Shown: piece by piece, positions 26,198 to 35,612 of the stretch | Position numbering within the stretch: the first letter of the stretch is position 1 | Layout: the number at the start of each line of letters is the position of its first letter | Source: Sporosarcina aquimarina | GTDB lineage: Bacteria; Bacillota; Bacilli; Bacillales_A; Planococcaceae | Direction of reading: 5' to 3' | Assembly (NCBI RefSeq): GCF_019748715.1 | Contig: NZ_JACLBZ010000014.1 | Location: forward strand, 186,001-250,000 | Length of the DNA stretch: 64,000 nucleotides | Position numbers and translations under genes: made by a program | Notes under the pieces: generated by a model | Databases searched by the model: none | Told to the model about the DNA's origin: nothing | Seen by the model: only the letters and a program-made list of their open reading frames with translations

Positions 26198-27952
26198 ATG
26201 GCAAAAGGCAGATTGATTGTCGTCGGTGGAGGGTTAGCTGGTTTAATGGCTACCATCAAAGCAGCAGAAGCTGGCACACCGGTTGACTTGTTCTCGCTAG
26301 TCCCAGTGAAACGTTCCCACTCCGTATGTGCCCAAGGTGGCATTAACGGTGCTGTTAACACGAAAGGTGAAGGCGACTCAGTCGATATTCACTTTGATGA
26401 TACGGTTTACGGCGGAGACTTCCTAGCGAATCAAAAACCAGTGCAAGCAATGACGGCAGCAGCTCCTGGGATCATCCATTTATTAGACCGTATGGGCGTT
26501 ATGTTCAACCGTACACCAGAAGGTCTTTTGGATTTCCGTCGTTTCGGTGGTACACTTCACCACCGTACAGCTTATGCAGGTGCTACAACAGGACAACAAT
26601 TACTGTATGCTCTTGATGAACAAGTTCGTTCACACGAGGTAGCAGGGTTAGTGAAAAAGTATGAGCACTGGGAATTCCTTGGAATCATCACTGACGAAGA
26701 GGGAATTTGCCGTGGGATTAGAGCGCAAGACTTAAAGACCATGGAAATCCAAGCATTTAAAGCGGATGCTGTTATCATGGCGACAGGCGGACCTGGAATT
26801 ATTTTCGGTAAATCAACAAACTCTGTAATCAATACAGGTTCTGCAGCTTCAATCGTCTATCAGCAAGGTGCATATTATGCAAACGGAGAATTCATCCAAA
26901 TTCACCCGACTGCGATTCCTGGCGATGACAAACTTCGTCTAATGAGTGAATCCGCACGTGGTGAAGGTGGACGAGTTTGGACTTATAAAGATGGTAAGCC
27001 GTGGTACTTCCTAGAGGAAAAGTATCCCGATTACGGTAACTTGGTTCCACGTGATATCGCGACACGTGAGATTTTTGATGTCTGCGTAAACCAAAAATTA
27101 GGTATCAATGGAGAGAACATGGTGTATTTGGACCTTTCTCACAAGGACCCTAAAGAATTGGATATCAAACTTGGTGGGATCATCGAGATTTATGAGAAAT
27201 TCACAGGGGACGACCCTCGTAAATTGCCAATGAAAATCTTCCCGGCTGTTCACTATTCAATGGGTGGACTATGGGTTGACGATCATCAGCAGACGAACAT
27301 TCCAGGACTATTTGCTGCTGGGGAGTGTGATTATTCTCAGCACGGAGCAAACCGCCTAGGTGCGAACTCATTGCTATCTGCAATCTATGGCGGGATGGTC
27401 GCAGGACCAAACGCTATCGATTATATGAAGCACTTGAAGCGTACAGCTGACGAACTGCCTGAAACTATTTATGATGAAGCAGTCAAAGAAGAGCAGCAAA
27501 AATGGGAAGACTTGCTCAAAATGGATGGTACGGAAAATGCGTATGTCATCCACAGAGAGCTTGGCGAATTGATGACTGATAATGTTACAGTTGTTCGTTT
27601 TAATGATAAGTTAAAAGAAACTGACGAGAAGATTGTCGAGTTGCTTAAGCGCTATGAAAATATCAGCATGACGGATACACAACAGTGGTCTAACCAAGGC
27701 GCAATGTTTACTCGTCAGTTGAAAAACATGCTATACCTAGCTCGTGTTATCACATTAGGCGCATTGAACCGTGATGAAAGCCGTGGTGCACATTATAAGC
27801 CTGAGTTCCCGAATCGTGATGACGAGAACTTCTTGAAGACAACAATGGCGAAATTTGACGGAGTATCTGCACCGATCATAACGTATGAAGATGTAGATGT
27901 TTCCCTAATTCCTCCACGTAAACGCGATTATTCAGCGAAGAAAGGAGATTGA
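26198..27952 (+). CDS. sdhA: succinate dehydrogenase flavoprotein subunit
   Basis: The 584-residue FAD subunit oxidises succinate to fumarate. The dinucleotide fold VVGGGLAGLMA is at the N-terminus. The histidine that binds FAD covalently is in the SHSVCAQGGIN segment. Catalytic motifs (MSESARGEGGRVW, ANRLGANSLLSA) are present. The open frame begins with TTG at 26180, but GAGGAGTGA serves the ATG at 26198. Confidence 0.95.
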   Translation: MAKGRLIVVGGGLAGLMATIKAAEAGTPVDLFSLVPVKRSHSVCAQGGINGAVNTKGEGDSVDIHFDDTVYGGDFLANQKPVQAMTAAAPGIIHLLDRMGVMFNRTPEGLLDFRRFGGTLHHRTAYAGATTGQQLLYALDEQVRSHEVAGLVKKYEHWEFLGIITDEEGICRGIRAQDLKTMEIQAFKADAVIMATGGPGIIFGKSTNSVINTGSAASIVYQQGAYYANGEFIQIHPTAIPGDDKLRLMSESARGEGGRVWTYKDGKPWYFLEEKYPDYGNLVPRDIATREIFDVCVNQKLGINGENMVYLDLSHKDPKELDIKLGGIIEIYEKFTGDDPRKLPMKIFPAVHYSMGGLWVDDHQQTNIPGLFAAGECDYSQHGANRLGANSLLSAIYGGMVAGPNAIDYMKHLKRTADELPETIYDEAVKEEQQKWEDLLKMDGTENAYVIHRELGELMTDNVTVVRFNDKLKETDEKIVELLKRYENISMTDTQQWSNQGAMFTRQLKNMLYLARVITLGALNRDESRGAHYKPEFPNRDDENFLKTTMAKFDGVSAPIITYEDVDVSLIPPRKRDYSAKKGD

Positions 27953-27957
27953 CCAAA

Positions 27958-28743
27958 GTGAGTGAACAACAAACAGCAACTGCAACTAAGACAGTCGTGT
28001 TTGAGATTCAGCGTCAGGACACTGCTACTTCAACGCCATACATGGAAAAGTTTGAGATTCCTTACCGTCCGAATATGAACGTTATTTCGGCGCTAATGGA
28101 AATCAGACGGAATCCAGTGAACGCAAAAGGTGAAAAAACAACACCTGTTAACTGGGATATGAACTGTTTGGAAGAAGTATGTGGTGCATGTTCCATGGTA
28201 ATCAACGGTCGCCCGCGTCAATCTTGTACAGCGCTAGTCGATCAGTTGACACAGCCAATTAAACTAGAGCCAATGCGTACATTCCCAGTTGTCCGTGACT
28301 TGATCGTGGACCGTGAATTCATGTTTGATTCATTGAAGCGAATTAAAGCGTGGGTACCAATCGACGGTACGTATGATTTAGGTGAAGGTCCACGTATGCC
28401 TGAGCGTAAACGTCAATGGGCGTATGAGTTATCTAAGTGTATGACATGCGGTGTATGTCTGGAAGCTTGTCCGAACGTAAACGACAAGACGAATTTCATG
28501 GGACCTGCTTTGATGTCACAGGTTCGTCTATTCAACTCTCACCCAACAGGTGCGATGAACAAAGACGAGCGTTTGGCAACAGTCATGTCAGACGGTGGAA
28601 TCACAGAGTGTGGTAACTCACAAAACTGTGTAGTTGCTTGCCCTAAAGGTATTCCATTGACTACATCTATCGGTGCAATCGGTAGAGCAACAACAATTCA
28701 GATGTTCAAGAACTTCTTCGGAAGTGACCATCAAGTAGACTAA
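27958..28743 (+). CDS. sdhB: succinate dehydrogenase iron-sulfur subunit
   Basis: The 261-residue subunit carries [2Fe-2S] ligands in CLEEVCGACSM and cysteine sets CMTCGVCLEACPN and CVVACPKG for the other clusters. It links the flavin to the cytochrome subunit. The GTG at 27958 is favoured over an overlapping TTG at 27949, since AAAGGAG (27941-27947) fits it better. It follows sdhA by 5 bp. Confidence 0.95.
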   Translation: MSEQQTATATKTVVFEIQRQDTATSTPYMEKFEIPYRPNMNVISALMEIRRNPVNAKGEKTTPVNWDMNCLEEVCGACSMVINGRPRQSCTALVDQLTQPIKLEPMRTFPVVRDLIVDREFMFDSLKRIKAWVPIDGTYDLGEGPRMPERKRQWAYELSKCMTCGVCLEACPNVNDKTNFMGPALMSQVRLFNSHPTGAMNKDERLATVMSDGGITECGNSQNCVVACPKGIPLTTSIGAIGRATTIQMFKNFFGSDHQVD

Positions 28744-28752
28744 TATCAAAAC

Positions 28753-28787
28753 AAGACGACTTGCCTAATAGGTAAGTCGTCTTTTAT
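28753..28787 (+). terminator. terminator after sdhCAB
   Basis: AAGACGACTTGCC pairs with GGTAAGTCGTCTT, followed by TTTATTT. Confidence 0.8.
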
Positions 28788-28845
28788 TTGTCCTAAAATG
28801 ATTGATTAAAGGTAAGGCAGTGCCAACCACTCGTAGCCAAGTTGG

Positions 28846-28873
28846 TTGACGTCTACCATTTTTTTGATATAAT
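28846..28873 (+). promoter_or_regulatory. promoter of the acyl-CoA thioesterase gene
   Basis: TTGACG (28846-28851), 16 bp, TATAAT (28868-28873), with TG one base upstream (extended -10). This is one of the strongest promoters in the window. Confidence 0.75.
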
Positions 28874-28875
28874 AA

Positions 28876-28895
28876 AAGAATGAATATTCATTCAC
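28876..28895 (+). promoter_or_regulatory. FadR operator at the thioesterase gene
   Basis: The core GAATGA-ATAT-TCATTC matches the FadR consensus at 18 of 20 positions and lies 2 bp after the -10, over the expected start, like the box at fadR. Confidence 0.7.
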
Positions 28896-28917
28896 TTATA
28901 TAAGGGGGTATTTTGAT

Positions 28918-29367
28918 ATGAAAGCAAACTATATTGAGGATTTGGATAAATGGAAAGAGGATTTTCAGTTCTTTTCAGAAGTATCGGTGCGTTTCTCTGA
29001 GACGGATATGTACGGACATTTGAATAATACGTCTGTTTTTACGTACTTTGAATACGCACGCATAGAATATTTTAAGTCTTTGAACTGTATGGAGAAGTGG
29101 ATGAATCCGAAAGGGGAGACAATTCCGATCGTCGCTGATTTGCAATGTGATTACAGGAAACAAGTCTTCTTTGACGAAAAGCTAAGGGTCTTTGTGAAAA
29201 CCCACAAGATGGGAAATAGCTCAATGGATCTGCATTATATGGGGAAAAATGAACACGATGAAATTGTCTTTACGGGCAGGGGGACAGTCGTGCAAATCAA
29301 CCGAAAGTCCGGACAGCCTGTGGCATGGTCGGAAGAAGAACTGGGAGTATACTTGCAAAACTCGTAA
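28918..29367 (+). CDS. acyl-CoA thioesterase, 4-hydroxybenzoyl-CoA thioesterase type (YsmA-like)
   Basis: The 149-residue hot-dog-fold protein has the family motif ETDMYGHLNNTSVFTYFEYA, with the catalytic Asp and the NN pair. It should hydrolyse acyl-CoA to free acid and CoA. The position between sdhB and gerE matches B. subtilis ysmA. It has its own strong promoter overlapped by a FadR box, which suggests that it serves acyl-CoA balance during fatty acid degradation. RBS AAGGGGG is far from the ATG at 28918 (about 10 nt). The chain length preferred is unknown. Confidence 0.8.
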   Translation: MKANYIEDLDKWKEDFQFFSEVSVRFSETDMYGHLNNTSVFTYFEYARIEYFKSLNCMEKWMNPKGETIPIVADLQCDYRKQVFFDEKLRVFVKTHKMGNSSMDLHYMGKNEHDEIVFTGRGTVVQINRKSGQPVAWSEEELGVYLQNS

Positions 29368-29375
29368 AAGCCTAC

Positions 29376-29403
29376 ACAGACGCGCCCGCGCTCACATATC
29401 TTA
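29376..29403 (+). promoter_or_regulatory. candidate sigma-K promoter of gerE
   Basis: CATATCTTA (29395-29403) fits the sigma-K -10 consensus CATANNNTA exactly. ACA lies 16 bp upstream, as expected for the -35. B. subtilis gerE is a sigma-K gene. Confidence 0.6.
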
Positions 29404-29433
29404 TGTGGAAAGCGTAAAGAGGAGGGGCGCATC

Positions 29434-29655
29434 TTGGATGAAATGCAAAACCGTTCTTTATTGACGAATCGAGAACGACAAATATTTACTTTACTCGTTG
29501 AAGACTTTACCACAAAAGAAATTGCAGGGCAGTTGACGATCAGTGAAAAAACTGTCCGGAATCACATTTCGAATACAATTCAAAAGCTTGGTGTATCGGG
29601 CCGGGCGCAAGCAATTGTAGAATTACTTCGGTTGGGTGAATTGCGTTTGAACTAA
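29434..29655 (+). CDS. gerE: late sporulation transcription factor GerE
   Basis: The 73-residue protein is little more than a LuxR-type helix-turn-helix (LTNRERQIFTLLVEDFTTKE, then SEKTVRNHISNTIQKLGV). This matches GerE, which controls spore-coat genes in the mother cell at the last stage. The start is TTG at 29434 after GAGGAGGG. A sigma-K-type promoter stands upstream. Confidence 0.93.
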   Translation: MDEMQNRSLLTNRERQIFTLLVEDFTTKEIAGQLTISEKTVRNHISNTIQKLGVSGRAQAIVELLRLGELRLN

Positions 29656-29744
29656 TTTTTATTGAAAGCGTATGAAATTTGGCGTATTTTTGATCAATAG
29701 GTGTCCACAAATCCCTCTCTGCTGGTAGATTGCATGAAAAACTG

Positions 29745-29772
29745 TTGCGTTCATCATTGAAAAAGGTACAAT
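29745..29772 (+). promoter_or_regulatory. promoter of the marR-racE unit
   Basis: TTGCGT (29745-29750), 16 bp, TACAAT (29767-29772). It covers an upstream ATG at 29771, which therefore cannot be the translation start. Confidence 0.6.
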
Positions 29773-29806
29773 GAAAAGACAGGAATCATTTCAGGGAGCT
29801 GATTTT

Positions 29807-30256
29807 TTGTCGAACGAACAGAAAAGCCTGTTGCATGGGATCGCATTGATGGAAAAAGATCTGCGGCATGTTGCAGCGATCATCAAAGAGCAAGGACGTA
29901 AAATCTTAAAAAATTATACGATAACGCCTCCTCAATTTAGCGCTCTTCAATGGCTGCTGGAGCACGGAGATATGACGATCGGTGACTTATCCAATAAAAT
30001 GTTTTTGGCATTCAGTACGACAACGGACTTGGTGGACCGAATGGAAAGCAGTCAGTTGGTGAAACGAGTACGCGATGACAAAGATCGACGGGTTGTTCGG
30101 GTTCATTTGTTACCAGAAGGAGAACGAATCATTGAGGAAGTCATAGAAAAAAGGCAGCAGTATTTGCAGGAAGTACTCAAAAATCATGATAAGCAGGAAA
30201 TTGAACAATTTTCGGCTCTGCTAGCTAAATTACATGAAGAGATGACTAGAGATTGA
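29807..30256 (+). CDS. MarR-family regulator (YsmB-like)
   Basis: The 149-residue winged-helix regulator has LSNKMFLAFSTTTDLVDRME as its recognition helix region and DDKDRRVVRVHLLPEGE as its wing. The start is TTG at 29807, 8 nt after AGGGAG, because the -10 box overlaps the earlier ATG. The position between gerE and racE is conserved in Bacillus (ysmB). The ligand is unknown. racE follows 9 bp later, so it may influence glutamate racemase. Confidence 0.8.
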   Translation: MSNEQKSLLHGIALMEKDLRHVAAIIKEQGRKILKNYTITPPQFSALQWLLEHGDMTIGDLSNKMFLAFSTTTDLVDRMESSQLVKRVRDDKDRRVVRVHLLPEGERIIEEVIEKRQQYLQEVLKNHDKQEIEQFSALLAKLHEEMTRD

Positions 30257-30265
30257 GGGATTATA

Positions 30266-31054
30266 GTGAATGCACCTATTGGAGTTATTGATTCGGGTGT
30301 CGGCGGTTTAACGGTCGTACGAGAGTTGCGAAAGTTTTTACCGAATGAACCCATTATTTACATTGGCGATGATGCACGTTGTCCATATGGGCCAAGACCA
30401 TCAGAGGAAGTGTTGGAATTTACCATGGATATGGTGAAGAGTTTGGCAGATATGGGCATTAAAATGTTAGTGATAGCATGTAATACAGCGACTGCGATTG
30501 CTTTAGAGGAAGTCCGACATCAATTCGACTTTCCGGTGATCGGCGTTATTCAGCCAGGAGCAAGAGCGGCTTTAAAGGCGTCTCAAACTAGCGAGATTGC
30601 AGTATTAGGTACTCTTGGCACAGTGAAAAGTAAGGCGTATGATCAAGCAATTCATATGCAGCAGCCTGACGCAACGGTCCATTCATTGGCTTGTCCTGAG
30701 TTTGTTCCGATCGTTGAAAATGGGGAGTATCGCTCTCCAGCAGCCAAAGTAATTGTGGATCAAACCTTACAGCCATTGCACAAAGAGTCGTTTGATACGG
30801 TCATACTTGGCTGTACGCATTACCCGTTACTGCAAGAACATATCGAAGAGCATTTCCAACAGCAGAAGCGTATTATTTCTTCTGCTGTGGAAACCGTTGC
30901 GGACGTTGAAAGTATTTTACGCAAGCAGCAGATGTTGTCTGTCTCCGCAGTAGAACCGATTTTCTATACGACCGGTTTAAAAGAAAAGTTTCAGTCAATC
31001 GTTGAAGATTGGCTGAGCATTCAGAAACCGGATGTACGCACGATACAGTTTTGA
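30266..31054 (+). CDS. racE: glutamate racemase
   Basis: The 262-residue enzyme makes D-glutamate for peptidoglycan. Motifs are VIDSGVGGLTVVREL at the N-terminus, ACNTATA with catalytic Cys, and LGCTHYPLL with the second Cys. The start is GTG at 30266 after GAGGG. In B. subtilis gerM lies between racE and rph; it is absent here, and a terminator fills that place. Confidence 0.93.
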   Translation: MNAPIGVIDSGVGGLTVVRELRKFLPNEPIIYIGDDARCPYGPRPSEEVLEFTMDMVKSLADMGIKMLVIACNTATAIALEEVRHQFDFPVIGVIQPGARAALKASQTSEIAVLGTLGTVKSKAYDQAIHMQQPDATVHSLACPEFVPIVENGEYRSPAAKVIVDQTLQPLHKESFDTVILGCTHYPLLQEHIEEHFQQQKRIISSAVETVADVESILRKQQMLSVSAVEPIFYTTGLKEKFQSIVEDWLSIQKPDVRTIQF

Positions 31055-31068
31055 GAATAGCGGAATTC

Positions 31069-31100
31069 ACCCGAAAACAGTTACTCGTTTTCGGGTTTTT
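31069..31100 (+). terminator. terminator after racE
   Basis: ACCCGAAAAC / GTTTTCGGGT, a perfect 10-bp stem, then TTTTT. Confidence 0.85.
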
Positions 31101-31180
31101 ACTGTTCTTATGGTAAGATAGGTTGAATGTTTATTTATATGGACAAAATAATAAAAATGGTACATAACGGAGGATATAGC

Positions 31181-31939
31181 ATGCGACATGATGGCAGAAC
31201 AACTGAAGATATTCGTACAGTGACGATAGAGAAAGATTATTTAATCCACCCGGAAGGCTCGGTGTTGATCTCAGTTGGAAATACGAAAGTGATTTGTACG
31301 GCTACGATTGAAGATCGGGTACCACCATTTCTACGAGGCAGCGGAAAAGGCTGGATATCAGCGGAGTATTCCATGCTTCCGCGGGCAACAGGACAGCGGA
31401 CAATCCGTGAATCTTCTCGCGGTAAGGTAGGCGGCCGCACAATGGAAATCCAACGTTTGATCGGCCGTGCTTTACGTGCGGTTGTAGATTTGGATGCAAT
31501 CGGTGAACGGACGATTTGGATTGATTGTGACGTGATCCAAGCTGATGGCGGCACACGGACTTCTTCCATTACCGGCGCGTTTGTTGCGTTAGTGATTGCT
31601 GCGAATAAATTGCAGGTCGAAAAGCAATTGCCGACTTTCCCGGTTCGTGATTTTCTAGCGGCTACAAGCGTTGGTAAGCTTGCGGACGGACAACTCATTA
31701 CGGATCTTGACTATGTAGAGGATTCATCGGCAGACGTCGATATGAATGTCGTAATGACAGGAGAAGGACAATTTGTCGAACTCCAAGGTACAGGGGAAGA
31801 AGCTACGTTCTCACGAGCAGAGATGAATGACCTATTAACACTTGCAGAACAGGGAATCGAACGGTTGATCAAGATTCAAAAAGAAACGTTAGGGGAGCTA
31901 GCGAATAAAGTCGGACAGCGGGCAGGCGATGCACAATGA
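31181..31939 (+). CDS. rph: ribonuclease PH
   Basis: The 252-residue phosphorolytic 3'-5' exonuclease trims tRNA precursors. It starts [12 protein letters not shown] and has [35 protein letters not shown] and the phosphate-site region [13 protein letters not shown]. The frame is open from 31127, but GGAGG at 31169-31173 fits the ATG at 31181. It overlaps rdgB by 4 bp (ATGA). Confidence 0.93.
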   Translation: MRHDGRTTEDIRTVTIEKDYLIHPEGSVLISVGNTKVICTATIEDRVPPFLRGSGKGWISAEYSMLPRATGQRTIRESSRGKVGGRTMEIQRLIGRALRAVVDLDAIGERTIWIDCDVIQADGGTRTSSITGAFVALVIAANKLQVEKQLPTFPVRDFLAATSVGKLADGQLITDLDYVEDSSADVDMNVVMTGEGQFVELQGTGEEATFSRAEMNDLLTLAEQGIERLIKIQKETLGELANKVGQRAGDAQ

Positions 31940-32550
31940 AAGAAGTATTGATTGCGACAAATAACCGCGGAAAAGCGAAGGATTTTGAGGTGCTGTTTAG
32001 CCCTCTTGGAATTAAGGTTTTTACTTTACAGGATCTAGACGAATCAATCGATGTGGAAGAGACGGGCACGACGTTTGCGGAGAATGCGATCTTGAAGGCC
32101 GAAACGGTAGCGAACATGCTCGATAAGGTGGTCATAGCAGACGACAGCGGATTGGAGGTAGACGCCCTAAAAGGAGAGCCAGGCGTCTACTCTGCACGCT
32201 ATGCGGGCGAACCGTCAAACGATGAAGCGAATATCGATAAGTTGCTGGCGAATCTTTCTGATGTGCCTGCAGCCGATCGTCAGGCGCGTTTTAGATGTGT
32301 GTTGGCGATCGCTGGGCCTGACGTGGAGACAACGACATTCTCAGGCAGCTGCGAGGGTGTTATTACGGCGGAAAGACAAGGCATAAACGGCTTTGGCTAT
32401 GATCCGGTATTTTATGTACCGAAAAAAGAGAAGACGATGGCACAGTTAACAGCCGAAGAAAAAAGCGCAATTTCTCATCGGGGTGCAGCGTTAGCACAAT
32501 TAAAAGAACATCTTTTAGAATTCCTTAAAAGTTTAGGTGATAATGAATGA
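31936..32550 (+). CDS. rdgB: XTP/dITP diphosphatase (RdgB/HAM1 family)
   Basis: The 204-residue house-cleaning pyrophosphatase removes non-canonical purine triphosphates. Motifs are [55 protein letters not shown] and SHRGAAL. Coupling is tight: ATGA overlaps with both rph and the next gene. B. subtilis has the same order (rph-ysnA-ysnB). Confidence 0.92.
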   Translation: MKEVLIATNNRGKAKDFEVLFSPLGIKVFTLQDLDESIDVEETGTTFAENAILKAETVANMLDKVVIADDSGLEVDALKGEPGVYSARYAGEPSNDEANIDKLLANLSDVPAADRQARFRCVLAIAGPDVETTTFSGSCEGVITAERQGINGFGYDPVFYVPKKEKTMAQLTAEEKSAISHRGAALAQLKEHLLEFLKSLGDNE

Positions 32551-33038
32551 AAATTATTGTATTAAGTGATTCGCATGGTGATACGGCAACTGTTCAGCAG
32601 ATTGCCGCATTGCCGGCGGATGCTATATTTCATTGTGGAGATAGCGAATTAGCAGCAGATCATCCCTTGCTTGCAGATTTACATTGTGTTCGAGGCAATT
32701 GCGACCTCGACAGCCGTCTACCAGCCTCTCTATTGGAGAAGGTAGGGGATGAATCAGTATTTGCTGTACATGGCCATGAACATGATGTGAAGCGCTCTTT
32801 ACTTACGCTTTCTTATGCGACAGCCGAACAGCAAGCGACCATTGCGTTATTCGGCCATTCTCATTTATATGGAGCAGAACTGATCAACGGTGTATTATTC
32901 GTCAATCCCGGCAGCACAACACAGCCACGCGGCGGCAGGGAAGCAACATATGCGGTGATTGAGACAGGAGAAAAGTACACAGTCAACTTTTATACTATGC
33001 AAAATCATCTAGTAGATCAAATAGTTTTAGAAAAATAA
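32547..33038 (+). CDS. YfcE/MJ0936 family metallophosphoesterase (YsnB-like)
   Basis: The 163-residue calcineurin-like phosphodiesterase has metal-binding motifs SDSHGD, HCGDSE, RGNCD, VHGHEHD and GHSHLY in order. The family hydrolyses phosphodiester substrates in vitro; the cellular substrate is unknown. It starts inside the end of rdgB and is the last gene of the rph operon. Confidence 0.85.
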   Translation: MKIIVLSDSHGDTATVQQIAALPADAIFHCGDSELAADHPLLADLHCVRGNCDLDSRLPASLLEKVGDESVFAVHGHEHDVKRSLLTLSYATAEQQATIALFGHSHLYGAELINGVLFVNPGSTTQPRGGREATYAVIETGEKYTVNFYTMQNHLVDQIVLEK

Positions 33039-33047
33039 AATATAGTG

Positions 33048-33076
33048 TTGACTTTTATTTAAGTCATGCCTATAAT
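33048..33076 (+). promoter_or_regulatory. tRNA-Arg promoter
   Basis: TTGACT (33048-33053), 17 bp, TATAAT (33071-33076), a near-consensus stable-RNA promoter. Confidence 0.75.
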
Positions 33077-33106
33077 AGTTCTTGTGCCTGAGTTATTCAG
33101 GTGTTT

Positions 33107-33180
<74 letters not shown>

Positions 33181-33220
33181 TTTTTGAGTAAAAATGGAAT
33201 ACGATAAGAAAATCAAAGAA

Positions 33221-33268
33221 GACCACAAACGTTGATATAATAGCGTTTGTGGTCATTTTTGTTTTTTT
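33221..33268 (+). terminator. terminator after tRNA-Arg(TCT)
   Basis: GACCACAAACG / CGTTTGTGGTC, a perfect 11-bp stem, then a T-rich tail. The other 290 bases up to 33558 are AT-rich and show no gene or clear site. Confidence 0.8.
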
Positions 33269-33558
33269 TAGATATACTTTCTGTAAATACATAGTTATAT
33301 TTTAAAATCCTCACTTGTTTGTTCCGATAAATTATCGTATATATCATCTGTATAACAACAGGAACTTTTCCACTCGTTTACTGTTGTAGTAATGAGATAC
33401 TGAATTATTGTCATCATGAATATATTACGTGCGGTATCCTTTTATTCTATGAATTTATGTTAGTATGGACATAGTTAATCTCTTTGTTAAGATGCTGCGA
33501 ATATTAATATAAGTTTTTGATAAATTAAAATGTATTTTACTGTAAAGGGGAATTAGTT

Positions 33559-34299
33559 ATGCCTAATTTAACAGGAAAAGTTGTGTTAGTAACTGGAGCA
33601 AATAGGGGGCAGGGAAGGGACATAGCGAAACATTTAGCATCACTTGGAGCAAAAGTTGCCTTAGGCGCAAGGGATATAGAAAAAGTGAAGGCTCTCTCAT
33701 TAGAAATTGGAGAGGATAAATGCCTTCCGCTACAATTAGATGTAACGAAGGAAGAAGATTGGATATCTGCTGTGAACTCTATTATTTCTACTTATAAAAA
33801 GGTGGATGTACTTGTTAATAATGCTGGAGTTTTTATGAAAAAACCAATATTAGATACTACCGTTGAAGACTTTCAAGAATTAATCAATGTGAATCAGTTG
33901 GGGGTTTTTAGAGGAATAAAGGCAGTTGCTCCATTTATGCAAAAACAACAAAATGGGTCAATTATCAATAATGTTTCCATATCTTCTTTTGCACCAATTA
34001 ATCAATCCGCAGCTTATGCCGCTACAAAGGCAGCAGTTTCCAACCTTTCGAAATCAGCTGCAATAGAATTAGGCAGAAAGGGAATTAGAGTAAATGTAGT
34101 CCATCCAGGTGTTATTGAGACAGATATGGTCAGTAACAATACATTAAATTTAGATCGTGATGCCATCCCTTTAGGGAGAATGGGAAAGGCGAATGATATT
34201 GCCAATGTAATTGCTTTTCTTGCTTCCGATCAGAGCGCTTATTGTAATGGAACTGAAATTGTTGTTGATGGAGGTTTGACGCTAGGAACAGATATTTAA
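33559..34299 (+). CDS. short-chain dehydrogenase/reductase
   Basis: This 246-residue classical SDR has the cofactor motif TGANRGQG, the NNAG motif, and the active site with YAATK (Tyr-x-x-x-Lys). The C-terminus (NGTEIVVDGGL) is typical of the 3-ketoacyl/hydroxysteroid-type classical SDRs. The residue context (ARD after strand 2) suggests NADP(H), but this is not firm. The start is the ATG after AAGGGG. It is monocistronic. The substrate is unknown. The sequence here is more AT-rich than in the core, consistent with accessory DNA. Confidence 0.75.
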   Translation: MPNLTGKVVLVTGANRGQGRDIAKHLASLGAKVALGARDIEKVKALSLEIGEDKCLPLQLDVTKEEDWISAVNSIISTYKKVDVLVNNAGVFMKKPILDTTVEDFQELINVNQLGVFRGIKAVAPFMQKQQNGSIINNVSISSFAPINQSAAYAATKAAVSNLSKSAAIELGRKGIRVNVVHPGVIETDMVSNNTLNLDRDAIPLGRMGKANDIANVIAFLASDQSAYCNGTEIVVDGGLTLGTDI

Positions 34300-34473
34300 T
34301 ATTATGCTTGTTAATTAACCATAAAGATCCATTTGAAACATGTATAAAGCAGCTGGGAAGACACGGACTTAGATTATTTTTTTAAAGATTTTTATTTAGG
34401 TATACAAACAATACTGTATATATTGACACATAAGGTTTCGCGTAGGTCCACCGGAGATGTAATACGAACGATG

Positions 34474-34504
34474 AAAGAACGTTAAGAAATCGACGTTCTT
34501 TTTT
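34474..34504 (+). terminator. terminator-like hairpin before the MBL-fold gene
   Basis: AAAGAACGT / ACGTTCTTT, loop of 10, then TTTTATAT. It ends 56 bp before the next start and could end a short transcript from the 34.30-34.56 kb gap or act as an attenuator. Confidence 0.5.
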
Positions 34505-34560
34505 ATATATAGTTTAAACACTTGTCCTACAAAATTAAGGATAAGAAGGAGTGATTATTA

Positions 34561-35565
34561 GTGGCTCGAAAAAAATATCAAAATTCAGATCCAACAGCAA
34601 CAATCAGTTCACTGAAAGATGTTATACGTTGGCAAAAAGAGCGAATGGGAAAGAAAAAAGATCAAAGTTATCGGATCGGCCAGGCAGAATGTAAACAACA
34701 GGAATTTTTGAGAAGTAATAAAAACGAAACAACGCTTACATGGATTGGCCATTCGACATTCCTACTGCAAATCGCTGGGCTGACGATTGTAACGGATCCT
34801 GTATGGGCAAAAAAAATGGGGTTCAGTCCAAGACTTGAAGAACCGGGCATTGCTTTGGAAGAAATGCCGTCCATAGATGTTATTTTACTTTCACATGCGC
34901 ATTATGATCATCTGCATGTTCCCTCGTTGAAAAAACTCAAAGGCTCGCCAACCGTTCTCGTACCAGAAGGTTTCGGTCGTAAAATGCAAAAGATAATGCC
35001 TGGAAAAATTGTACATGAGCTGCCGTGGTGGGGATATGTCAAGATTGATTCCGTTGAATTCCACTTTGTGCCTGCTCAGCACTGGAATCGTCGCACGCTG
35101 TCTGACACGAATTCGTCCCATTGGGGAGGGTGGGTAATCAAACGTTCTGAAGCGGCTTTAGCCGAAGGGATGCAAGAGAACGATGCGATCTACTTTGCAG
35201 GAGACAGTGGATATTTTCAAGGCTTCCGTGAAGTTGGAGAGAGATTCCCAGATATCACCTATGCCCTTATGCCGATTGGAGCGTACGAACCAGAATGGTT
35301 TATGGGTACACAGCATGTAACGCCTGAAGAAGCAGTGCAGGCTTTTCTTGATGTAGACGCAAAGATTTTTATACCGATGCATTACGGGGCTTTTCGTTTA
35401 GCGGACGATACGACAGAAGAAGCACTGAATCGACTGCTGGCAGAGTGGGATCAAAAAAAACTGCCTAGTGATCGATTGCAATTGCTACAGCACGGAGAGA
35501 CATTAGTCCATGCGAGAACTAAAACTACTTGGGATCGTAATCTTTCCCAGCATGTTTACCTATAA
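34561..35565 (+). CDS. metallo-beta-lactamase fold hydrolase (RomA/NAPE-PLD-like)
   Basis: The 334-residue protein has the MBL metal motif SHAHYDHLHVPS (HxHxDH), an earlier THIGHST-like segment (TWIGHSTFLLQ), the late Asp in YFAGDSGYF, and the last His in PMHYGAF. The layout matches the UlaG/RomA/NAPE-PLD group (Pfam Lactamase_B_2). The start is GTG at 34561 after AGAAGGAG. It is cytoplasmic, with no signal peptide. The substrate is unknown. Confidence 0.75.
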   Translation: MARKKYQNSDPTATISSLKDVIRWQKERMGKKKDQSYRIGQAECKQQEFLRSNKNETTLTWIGHSTFLLQIAGLTIVTDPVWAKKMGFSPRLEEPGIALEEMPSIDVILLSHAHYDHLHVPSLKKLKGSPTVLVPEGFGRKMQKIMPGKIVHELPWWGYVKIDSVEFHFVPAQHWNRRTLSDTNSSHWGGWVIKRSEAALAEGMQENDAIYFAGDSGYFQGFREVGERFPDITYALMPIGAYEPEWFMGTQHVTPEEAVQAFLDVDAKIFIPMHYGAFRLADDTTEEALNRLLAEWDQKKLPSDRLQLLQHGETLVHARTKTTWDRNLSQHVYL

Positions 35566-35579
35566 ATAGACACGAAATT

Positions 35580-35612
35580 ATCTTCCAATTCAGCTGAATG
35601 GAAGATTTTTTT
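35580..35612 (+). terminator. terminator after the MBL-fold gene
   Basis: ATCTTCC / GGAAGAT with an inner ATTCAG / CTGAAT stem, then TTTTTTT. Confidence 0.8.

Noticed and set aside
29661-29675. Possible cre (TGAAAGCGTATGAA) before the MarR gene
   Set aside because: Two mismatches in the core and no catabolic gene downstream.
34300-34560. Riboswitch between the SDR and the MBL-fold gene
   Set aside because: Only a terminator-like hairpin is visible; no known aptamer core and no clear -10 upstream.
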